From Gracilaria vermiculophylla (taxonomy: Eukaryota > Rhodophyta > Florideophyceae > Gracilariales > Gracilariaceae): DNA of 28,919 bases. The notes under the pieces were generated by a model. It ran no database searches and was not told where the DNA came from. It saw nothing but the letters and a program-made list of their open reading frames with translations. The stretch is taken from positions 458,900 through 487,818 of the forward strand of contig JAHNZQ020000092.1 in the NCBI GenBank assembly GCA_019155205.2. Direction: 5' to 3'. The translations under genes were made by a program, and so were the position numbers. Of the stretch, positions 1 to 8,279 are shown piece after piece (the first letter of the stretch is position 1; the number at the start of each line of letters is the position of its first letter).

Positions 1-124
1 TCAAAAAACTAGCAGTGTTGAATGTGTGAAAATATTTTAATGGAAATTGATTCATTCAAAAGTGGGTTTTAAGAGTCGATATCCGTCCATTTTAATTCTT
101 TCTCTTTTGATTGTCAAACTAGCA
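1..124. other. AT-rich flank left of the truncated retroelement
   Basis: Short AT-rich stretch with stops in all frames. Composition changes abruptly near 125, where retroelement coding similarity begins. I read this as the old breakpoint of a 5'-truncated element, so the missing gag and 5' LTR are probably deleted rather than lying just off the window. Confidence 0.4.
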
Positions 125-153
125 TTCAGAAAACACCGACGAAGGCAACCGAT

Positions 154-1331
154 GTGGAGGTGAACTCCGCCCCCAGCGTAGTACCCGTTCTACCGGAAGG
201 TACCGTGGAAACGGGAACTCCTGAGTGCCAGGTTAGTCCGACCCCGACGGCCCCACGTCCGACGGGCTATGACCGGATGGAACTCTTGAGAGCTCTCAAA
301 AAACTGGACTTTTCCCGTGTGCCCGCCTCGCATTGGGAGCGTCTCCGCGTAATGTTGCGGGAATATATTCTGATGCGGGTTGGCTCGCTAGGCGAGAATA
401 ATTGCACCGAGCATCGGATAGATTTGAAACAGAACACTCGGCCAATTGCGCAAGACCCATATAGGGCTGGGCCGAAGGCTCGGGAAGAGGAATAATTTCA
501 ATTAGACGGCATGCTCCGTGCCGGAGTCATAGAGCCAACATAATCTCCATAGGCGTCTCCCGTGGTCCTTCCGCTTAAAGTGGATGGGTCATGGAGGTTC
601 TGCGTAGACTAATGCCGGCTTCATGCTAAGGCTCTTCGGGATGCCTACCTGATTCCTCGGATTAACAAGTGCATAGACGCACTCGAGGATGCTTCCGTAT
701 TCACGGCTCTCGAATCCAATTGGGGCTACTGGCAGGTTCCTGTCAGGGAGGAAGACCGTGACAATATGGCATTTGTGTGTCACTTTGAGTCCTACCACTT
801 CAAACGGATGCCTTTTGGTCTGACTGATGCACCCGCCACGTTTCAGAAGGCAATTGATCTCCTCATTAACCGATTCACGTGGCGGACTTGCCTTGTGTAC
901 CTGGACAGCATAATCATCTTTTCCAACAACTTCGAAGATCATCTCACCAATATGCAGGACGTAATGACGGTACTGCGTGACGCAGCTATCACCCTGAAGT
1001 TCAGAAATTGTGAGTTATTTACAGACACCTAGGTCACATCATTCGTCCCGGACGGCTTATGATGGAAAGAGTGCCAGTCAAATCCCTCACTGAGACGCAA
1101 GAACCCCGTACGCATACGGAATTGAGATCCTTCCTTGGAGTAGTCCACGTCTATCGACGGTTTATATCGAATTTCTCAAATACCGCCGCACCGCTTAAGG
1201 CGTTACTACGGAAAGGGCAGCCGTCGAAGCTTTCGCAATTCCCCACCGATCAGTCGGCTGCTTTCCAGTCCCTGATCGCGGCAGTGAAAACAGCTCCAAT
1301 CCTGTCACTACTGAAGTTGGGCCTCCCGTAA
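154..1331 (+). pseudogene. Reverse transcriptase remnant of Ty3/gypsy pol
   Basis: Frame +1 reads from the RT N-terminal linker (RPIAQDPYRAGPKAREEE near 440-490) through FQLDGMLRAGVIEPT, GSWRFCVD, LIPRIN, GYWQVPV, HFKRMPFGL and APATFQ. In-frame stops lie at 493, about 541, about 553 and about 628. Motif A, normally LD..(S)GYWQ, reads ESNWGYWQ, so the first catalytic Asp is Glu. The YLDD box reads YLDS (near 898-909). A frameshift near 1020-1030 moves the thumb/connection (HLGHIIRPGRL, TELRSFLGVVHVYRRFI) to another frame, and a further stop follows at 1329. This is a reverse transcriptase by family; enzyme activity is certainly lost. The first codons used here are not a real start; the polyprotein began upstream. 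Confidence 0.85.
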
Positions 1332-1960
1332 TCCGCAGATAAAGGCTCCAATGACCTCCAAGTGGGTTCTGCACTGATTCAGACAAAATCCGAAGGGGAG
1401 CGCAAAAGAAATTGGATACTGATCCAGGACTTTCAACGTTTACAAGAGGAACTATTTCGTCTCGGAAAAGAAGTGCATCGCCGTAGTATGAGCGCTTTCC
1501 GCACTATGCTTCTATCTGACTGGGTTGCACTTCACTGTATTCACGGATCATTCCTCTTTGAGGTGGCCGATAAGTATTGTCGATCCATCAGGCCGCTTGA
1601 AGCGGGGAAGACTCTTCTTAGCGGAATTCACGTTCGACGTGGTTTACAAGAAGGGCGCATAGAACGTGCAAGCCGATGCTTTATCACGTTTGTCCACCAA
1701 GGGAGAAGCCATCGGCGACGCCGACGAGGATGAAATCCTCTGCTTCGTTGCCGAAGGGAAAAACCCGGAAGCTTCGCCCTGGGCCACCGATGGGGTTAGC
1801 TCCGACGTAATGGACGAGCTCCTCGCTCCCGACGACGTCAAGCCCGCCCCGCAGGGGAACTTGACGTCGATCAGTACGGAGGAAGTGATCCAAGAACAGT
1901 TCGGGATCACATTTTGCATGGAGGGACATGCCTGTCTGAACGGTGCAGAACACCTAACTT
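1332..1960 (+). pseudogene. RNase H and spacer remnant of Ty3/gypsy pol
   Basis: Pieces of an RNase H domain are spread over several frames: VGSALIQTK near 1362-1390, LRTMLLSDWV-like residues near 1495-1530, and the closing QADALSRL motif at 1669-1690, which in Ty3/gypsy elements marks the end of RNase H. An acidic linker (DADEDEILCFVAEGKNPEA) leads toward the integrase. At least two frameshifts lie between 1331 and 1669. The domain would degrade the RNA strand of the RNA/DNA hybrid during reverse transcription; this copy cannot encode a working enzyme. Confidence 0.7.
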
Positions 1961-3163
1961 TCGATACGAACGACACGGGCTACCTGGTCCGGAAAGTGGA
2001 GCGTTACCAGCAAATTGGGGTGCCCCCTTCCCTCCAGCCCAGGTTTATTCAACTGTCAGATTACCCGAAGCTCGGTGGTCACCCGGGTGGGAGTAAAGTT
2101 TATCTAACCTTTCGCAGAGACTTTTATTGGCCAGCTATGGCGGTAGATTGCTACGCAAATGCTGTTTTACACACAGTGCGCAAAGAACCGGGTCAAAATT
2201 CTGAAAAATTCCAACGAGTTGAAGCTATTCCCTGCCAGGGCCTCTCTCGAGTTTGTCGCAGTCGACATTCTCGGTCCGCTGTTGAAGACGAAAAAAAGAA
2301 ACACCTTTTCACTCGTAATTACTGACCGCTTTTCGAAGATGGTTCGGAGAGTTTTCGTATGGACGATCTCCGCTTTTGCGGCTGTACAAGCGTTTGTAAC
2401 GCACTGGGTTTTCGTTTATGGACTTCCTGTTGAGGTACTATCCGAAAGCGGCAAGCAATTCGCGTCACGTTTCTTTCAAGACGTCTGCCGCATATTGGAT
2501 GTGAAGAACCTCTTTATCACGACCTATCATCCGAAAACTAACGGGAAGGTTGAACGATTCAATCAGACACTACTCGCGTCGCTACGCAACTATGCCGCGG
2601 ATCACCCCAGCTCGTGGGATCTCTTCACGGATGCCGTGATATATGCGTACAATACGTAGGTACACCGGACTATCGGCATCACTCCATTCGAGCTGGTCTT
2701 GTCGCGGACGCCTCCACCGTTGGGGTTGGAACAGCATGCATAGGCGGATTCTTTACCATCGTTCGACGAATACCACCTGCGGTGGAAGGAATGGCTTGGC
2801 AAGCTCGTCAGTGTCGCTTTGAAGGCAATGGAGTGTGCTCAGGCTGCACACAAGCGGAAAGTTTATGACCGCCTACGCAGGCACCCGCAAGAGCCTGTCC
2901 ACCCTGCGACGTATGTGTTTCTCAGTAAGGAGTTCTTCCAGACCGCGAAGGACGACAGTCGCCACAAGCTCTCGCCCGTAGCGGATGGTCCCTTCAGGGT
3001 TGTGTGCTCCGACCACCACTCCGTGGTAATCGTCGTTGGCAAGAAACAGGAGCGCCTGTCCCACGACCGCGTCGTACAAGCGCCTCCTCCCTCACATGAG
3101 GGCTCACCGACCGACGATGCTTGTGTCCCGGTATCCGGCCTTTCGAGCACTATGGTCTCCTGA
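1961..3163 (+). pseudogene. Integrase remnant of Ty3/gypsy pol (HHCC, DDE core, GPY/F)
   Basis: The HHCC finger is seen as LGGHPGGSKVYLTFRRDFYWP (about 2070-2135), with the C..C part shifted to another frame (TQCAKNR near 2172). The catalytic core follows at about 2245-2660 (VAVDILGPL, LVITDRFSKM, TYHPKTNGKVERFNQTLL). The second catalytic position, normally SDNG, reads SESG, so that Asp is replaced by Glu. A stop interrupts the core after YAYNT (2657-2659). The C-terminal part at 2819-3163 keeps a GPY/F-like segment (KLSPVADGPFRVV). Together these place the element among Ty3/gypsy retrotransposons and show that integration function is lost. Confidence 0.82.
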
Positions 3164-3311
3164 CCTGCGGTGCTTCGCAATCCCACGCCAGTACTTTCGG
3201 ACCTTCCGTCACTGGAGGGCGTCCCAGCTCCGCCGGCTCGCCAGCTCACGCTGTTTTGACCACCTTTCCGTGGCGCGTATCCCCGCTCAATGGTAACGGC
3301 GCGCTTACGGG

Positions 3312-4046
3312 TTGCCGCTCCGTCTAAGGGGGGGGGAAGCCGACCGCTCAATAGTGGTTAGGAGTCCCTCGCCATCGCGACGGAATGCGGTTATCGCGCT
3401 AATCTATGCTCGCGAGAACAGCGCGGAACACCCGGAAGAGAAAACGTCTAGGGCCGCAATCGCGGATGAAACCACGAACGGATCTATGGAGACAGATGCC
3501 GCACTCTCGCAGATACATACGCATACCCCGGAGCCTGATCGCGAACGAACCTGTCTCACGGACCCAGTCCAGGCACAGCCAATTGGCACTCTCGATGACG
3601 CCATGGCACCACCCGCTGAGCAGTCGCAAACCGCAACGCGGAACTCTCTGTCCGGAAAGCCAGCCGAACACGAGCCCGCAAACTCAACAGAGCCCCTGAC
3701 AACTCGTTTGGGAGACCGAGGAGACAAGGAGACGGGACGAACGCTTTCTCCGGAAACACTGCTGAGGGATATATGGCCCCACGAAGGGAAGCAGAACGCA
3801 CCAGGCGTCATACTAATGCCGCAAGGCCAGGAGGTGTACATCCAAGAGTTCGTCTTTGACCGAGATGTCGGACACGAAGTGGACCCACAGGGAAGCATCC
3901 GGTACCGAGTCCGTTGGTACGGGTATGACCCGATTTGGGATACGCTAGAGCCGATCGAGCATCTACCCCGCTCGGCAGTTCCATTGTATCACCGCAAGGC
4001 GGGAATCTTTCTGCCGGAGACACTGGATCAGTCAAAGGTGGGATAA
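3312..4046 (+). pseudogene. Pol C-terminal tail with chromodomain
   Basis: A 244-codon open stretch without a good ATG near its beginning. The first two thirds are Ser/Thr/Pro/Glu-rich with no domain. The last third carries a chromodomain-like fold signature: YIQEFVFDRDVG, then YRVRWYGYDPIWDTLEPIEHLP, then Y.RKAGIF, ending at 4046. Chromodomains at the end of integrase are typical of chromoviruses and are thought to direct integration to particular chromatin. The intact frame here, compared with the broken RT and integrase, may just be chance survival. A G9 run (3328-3336) sits at its beginning and may be where the frame slipped from the integrase. Confidence 0.75.
3326..3339 (+). promoter_or_regulatory. 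Internal polypurine tract (G9), possible central PPT
   Basis: AAGGGGGGGGGAAG in the pol region, preceded by CTCCGTCT. It closely resembles the context of the 3' polypurine tract (CTGTCTTTAAGGGGGGGGA at 6348-6366). It may act as a central PPT, be a relic of an older element end, or be a simple G-run. Confidence 0.3.
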
Positions 4047-4366
4047 GGAACCGCGAGAACGGAATGAACTCCACCCAGTGTGGACGTTGACAGTAGAACA
4101 TGACCTCATCCCCCCATCTTTTTTTCGCCCCTTTAATTATCTTGGTTTTTTCACCCAGCGCGCTGGCTTCATCGCGCAATGCGGGTCGCCACGAGCACGG
4201 GTCTTACGTCAATGATGGCACATTTTTCGACATGTGCCGGTGACGATTGCTCGATGCGCGCTCGCGCAAGAGAAAAGAACAAGGGCAAGCAAAGACGTCC
4301 GCAGGGCTTTCTACTTGAAGACGCAAATCACACGCATTTTCCGTGTTATCCTATCCGGGAAAGTTC

Positions 4367-6321
4367 TCATGGCGCGGAGTGGTTATCCCTGCCGCTCAGG
4401 AGACCTGGTACTTCCAACAGGGTGGTTTGCAAGTGGCTCCGGCATCGCGGCGACATCCCTCGAAATCTGCCAAGGGCGAAGCCCGACCTTTCGGAGCAAC
4501 TGCGCAATGACATCGCTTCGAGGCACCGAGGCCTCAGAATATGCGGAGGAACCGGTAACTCCCGCCGTGAAAGGCGGAGTTGCCCGGGTCGCAGCGCGCG
4601 AGGGGGAACCGGAGTAAGGTTCTCAGGATCGGCCGCCAGGGTCGCAGTGCTCCAGTCTCGTAGGTCGTCTTCCTCCACCGCGGTATACCTCTGCACGGCA
4701 GGCGCCTTGTCTACCCCGTCTTTTGCTCCACCCGATTCGGGGATAATATCACCGAACGCCGCAACGGGTTCCTGATACATCATGTGGTCACCCTCCGCAT
4801 AGGCACGTTGATAGCCGTGGGTATCGATGCATCCACAAGGGTGGTCATCCAGGATCCTCCGGGGCGCCTTGCGATAAACCTTCGCCTTCGCAAGGCTAAT
4901 TTCCATGTATTCCCACGGATCGACGTACACGAAGTCGCCAGGTTTGCCGTGGTACGCCCAAGACCAGAGCTGGGCCCGCGATGTGGCTGGCTCCGCTGGG
5001 AGTTCTGTCGCGGCACTTCGTCCAAACGGACTTGGTCGATGTAATCGAGCAATTCTAGCATCTCTTTCTGGTTTGTTTCACCCCTGAAGGAGATGCTCAT
5101 GTTCAAGCTACGGATAGGTCTCCGCAGCCGCGGTGGAATATCCCAAAGATGGTATTGGTCATACGCCTCGGCAAGGATCTAAGCCGCAGTGCGGACCGCC
5201 CACTGTGTGATGAAGACAGACCAATACCGAGAACAGGGATCGTCTACCGTGATGGAGTGCATGTATGTCAAAATCGGGAGAAGCTCGAAGAAACACCCCC
5301 AGTATGCTTCGACAGGGGCCCACCAATCCGGAATCGGGACATACCGCAACTTCCGGCCACGCGGCGCAATGCCCTCGGTCTCCGTGTTTTGATACGGTAC
5401 GAAGAAGCCGGTTCGGGCTCTCCAACGCTGCTCTAGGTGGATGAAATTCAGCGGGAAGCGTGATCGGCTCTGCCGGGATAGGTACCAATACTCAGCTTGA
5501 ATGATAGACCGCGTCCAGCACAAAGTTTCTTGGCGCACACAGACCCAGCCCCGCCACTCGGCGACCTCCAGTTGGTGAAGCATACCGCAATGACCAATCT
5601 CCCCGCGCGTGTGGTAGAAAAGGACGTCGAAGGATACACGGTTCCCCATCGGGGTCTCAAACGGTGCCCGGAACTGCCGGAGGTGTGCAATTTGGATTAA
5701 CGCGCAATAGGCCTCTTCCAAGGATTCGACGCGACGGCGGGTGAGGGCATACGACGGCACCGGGATGCGTATGCGCCAGGTTTAGGACATGGTAATCACA
5801 CTGGGAATTCCCCCGGGGAGATCGCTGGAGTTGTCGGTATAGGCACCAATTAGCGGCTCGTCGCGGACTGCAATCGGGTGGAACCAGGGAGCATGACTCA
5901 AAATCGAGGTTCCTCGCCGAGTTCTCGGGTCGGCCGCCATGATGGCGTCGTATGTCGGCCAGAGGTGTACTGGCACCTGCCCATGAAACACCACACCAAT
6001 TGGCCGGTGCGCCATGACCGGGTTTCCCGTCTCAGGCGATTCCGAGGTCGCAGTATCCGCATGAGCGGCTGTCGCATCTTCGCTTCACATGTCGGGGGCT
6101 TCTTCTTCAGGCGGAGTGCGGCTACGCCGCGGAATCGGAACCGAGCGGAAGCCGGTAAAGCCACTTTCGGGGTGGTTCGTAGTGCGTTCAGACATGTTGC
6201 GTTCGCTGGAAACGTTAGCCGAAGTTGTCGGAGAGGATTCGCAGGGAGCGCGTTTTGGCCGCCGAGGCGGAGTTCCGGAAGCTGGCGAGTCGGGCGTGCT
6301 CTTATTTCTGCTTTCCGCCAT
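4367..6321 (-). pseudogene. Antisense reading frame inside the retroelement, unrecognised protein (broken)
   Basis: Reading leftward from ATG at 6321, one frame stays open to about 5000 except for three stops: TGA at 6085-6087, TAA at 5782-5784 and TAG at 5179-5181. Near 4995-5040 it appears to shift frame, then runs open to a stop at 4367. The residues read like real protein across the stops (WFHPIAVRDEPLIGAYTDN; PSYALTRRRVESLEEAY; QAEYWYLSRQ; LEQRWRARTGFFVPYQ; YDQYHLWDIPPRLRRPIRSL; KPGDFVYVDPWEYMEISLA). The predicted product is about 620-640 residues, with a Ser/Pro/Arg/Glu-rich N-terminus followed by a Trp/Tyr-rich globular part and no membrane segment. I recognise no family. It lies between the chromodomain and the PPT, starts only 35 bp from the PPT and points against pol, as antisense ORFs of some plant Ty3/gypsy elements do. 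Whether it was ever translated is unproven. Confidence 0.55.
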
Positions 6322-6355
6322 GGATCATCCTTGCCAAGGTGAGCGCTCTGTCTTT

Positions 6356-6366
6356 AAGGGGGGGGA
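6356..6366 (+). promoter_or_regulatory. Polypurine tract of the truncated Ty3/gypsy element
   Basis: AAGGGGGGGGA, two bases before a TG that starts the candidate 3' LTR. Such a tract primes plus-strand DNA synthesis in LTR elements. Its position at the transition from coding-like sequence to LTR-like sequence supports the call. Confidence 0.6.
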
Positions 6367-6368
6367 TA

Positions 6369-7222
6369 TGAAGTGCAACGCCCTACAGGGAGGTTCTTCA
6401 TCGGCACTTTGCCAATTCACCGAATTCCGGTTAGTCCGCGCTTATGAGAACGGTTAATGTCGCGAGGGCGACTCGCGTCCGTTTACGCGGAGAGTTCCGG
6501 AGTAGCCGACACAGCGCGTGTCGCGCGCCTTGGCACGCGCGTGGCAGCCGCGCGCGGCCGGATGGCTTCAGTATGTGCGCCCGTTGGCGTTTGCCTTGTA
6601 CAGTTAATTTAGTATCTTTTCGCTAATTTATTTATTTAGTTATTTCGGCCATTTCGGCCCTAAAGCTACAGTACTTGGCGTGAAGGCACTTCGGTCGTCG
6701 CGCCCAGTAAACCGCACCAAGCCGGATCTTCGGTCTGAACTTGCCGCCCATGCGGGTATCTCTCTCCACCTTGGAGAAGTACACCGTGGACTACGGAAGT
6801 CAACCGCAGGTGACGTCGAGAACCATTTTTTGGACTATCCATCCATTCTTTTGGGTTCGTCCTCGTATGAGGTTATCTCCACCGGATCTCCGGTTTATCA
6901 CTTTTAGACTACGTGCCCCACCTGCTCAGCGCGGCTTGCCCGAGACCTGTGCCGCCCAATATGTTACCCGGTCACGCCGAGATGGCCCGAGATATTACAA
7001 GTAAATCTCACCGTACTTACAGAAACGGCCACAACTACTGGACTTGCCGGATTCCGTGTTTCTCCATTCATCTTCCTCCTGCACCCTTTGCGACGGCTTT
7101 GCCCCGGAGTTACGCCCGGTTTGTGTACCGCGCACAAGGACGGCTCTGTCCCTTAACAACCTCGCGAGAGAGATGTTCGGACATCCTTTGTGGTAATGTT
7201 CTCTTTGGGGTATTACACTACA
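6369..7222 (+). repeat. Probable 3' LTR (854 bp) of the truncated element
   Basis: Begins TGAAGTGCAA after the polypurine tract and ends TTACACTACA. The ends are imperfect inverted repeats (8 of 10 bases) with TG...CA termini. It holds no convincing gene. Base composition falls to strongly AT-rich immediately after 7222, matching an element edge. The partner 5' LTR is not in the window, so the boundaries rest on these signals only. Confidence 0.5.
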
Positions 7223-8279
7223 AAACACATAAAATTTTTTTGTTTATGCAACTAGACAACAATTTATTTCGGAAGGTTAACATAATTAAAAAAAGATACC
7301 GGAATGTGCTCTTAGCAATATTAAAAAAACTGTGAAAAAGAAGTATTTTAAATTGAGTGAAACTTTGGATTACGAATATTAAATGAACTACAGTGTTTTA
7401 CATATTCCTATAATAAATCATAATAGAGCAAATAATATTTGAACATAGTAAAGTTCTATTACAGCTTAAATTATGTTATGAAGTGGACTCTTGATGATTA
7501 GAAGTACATAAAAAATGCCTTTTCAGTAAGAACTCTAGACTATAAATGGCTTTCAAATGCTTTCACACAGCGTTTTATTAACTGTTACATATCTTATCAG
7601 AAAATTAAAACGCTTTTTCACCAAGATAGCTCCGCAGTTTAGTAGTCTACAAAAGTGAAAAACGTTCGTTTCTATCTATAAATTAATGCCACGCAGTTAC
7701 TTGCGCGTTGAAGTCACTTAACCCTTTTGAAAATGAATAAGATGTACTTTATTTGAGTGGTTTATGGCCATTATAGGCCATTCTAAACAGATTTTGATTT
7801 GGAAAGTATTGGAAATAGTGCGAAAACCATGAATATATTAAGTAAGGGACGTTAGGGAAACGCTATGAAAAATCGTTGAATTAGTATTATTTAGTACATA
7901 CTTTAGTAGCGAAAATCAACTACTGAAGAACGCAAAATGAAGTTGGAAAGAGAAATATCCTATGACTTTGAAACGGTTTTGCAACTAAATGTTTTTTGAA
8001 AACTGATTTTTGTAGCACTACATTACTATAAACGATGATTTGCATCCTAATGCCAGGTGTCCTATACATTTGAAACAGACTTTACGGTAATTTAAAGGCT
8101 GTGAGGTTTGTCAAAATATAGACCGAACGGTTACGTGAGCGGACTGCGGCGCATTCGAATACGAGGCCAGAATTTAATTCATAAGAGCCAATGGCGAGTG
8201 AGATTCTACTTGCAACCTACGTACATCGTCTCTTCTTCATACAAAATCCTATTTCTTTGGACTCAAAGACAGTCCATGA
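7223..8279. other. AT-rich intergenic spacer
   Basis: About 1.05 kb, strongly AT-rich, no open frame that looks coding on either strand and no tRNA-like or repeat structure that I can see. It separates the dead retroelement from the 3' end of the DDT-domain gene and probably contains that gene's polyadenylation region. Confidence 0.6.

Larger units (their letters stand above)
125..7222 (+). mobile_element. Decayed, 5'-truncated Ty3/gypsy chromovirus-type LTR retrotransposon
   Basis: The order of recognisable parts on the + strand is protease/RT linker, reverse transcriptase, RNase H, integrase (HHCC finger, DDE core, GPY/F) and chromodomain, which is the Ty3/gypsy chromovirus order. An antisense reading frame, a G8 polypurine tract (6356-6366) and a probable 3' LTR (6369-7222) follow. 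Both outer edges coincide with a sharp drop into AT-rich DNA. gag and the 5' LTR are absent. Many nonsense codons, frameshifts and lost catalytic residues show it is an old, inactive copy. Family assignment is secure; exact ends are inferred. Confidence 0.8.

Noticed and set aside
3404..3898. Minus-strand 164-codon frame opposite the chromodomain tail
   Set aside because: Ser/Arg/Cys-rich shadow without motifs; the plus strand has a clear chromodomain.
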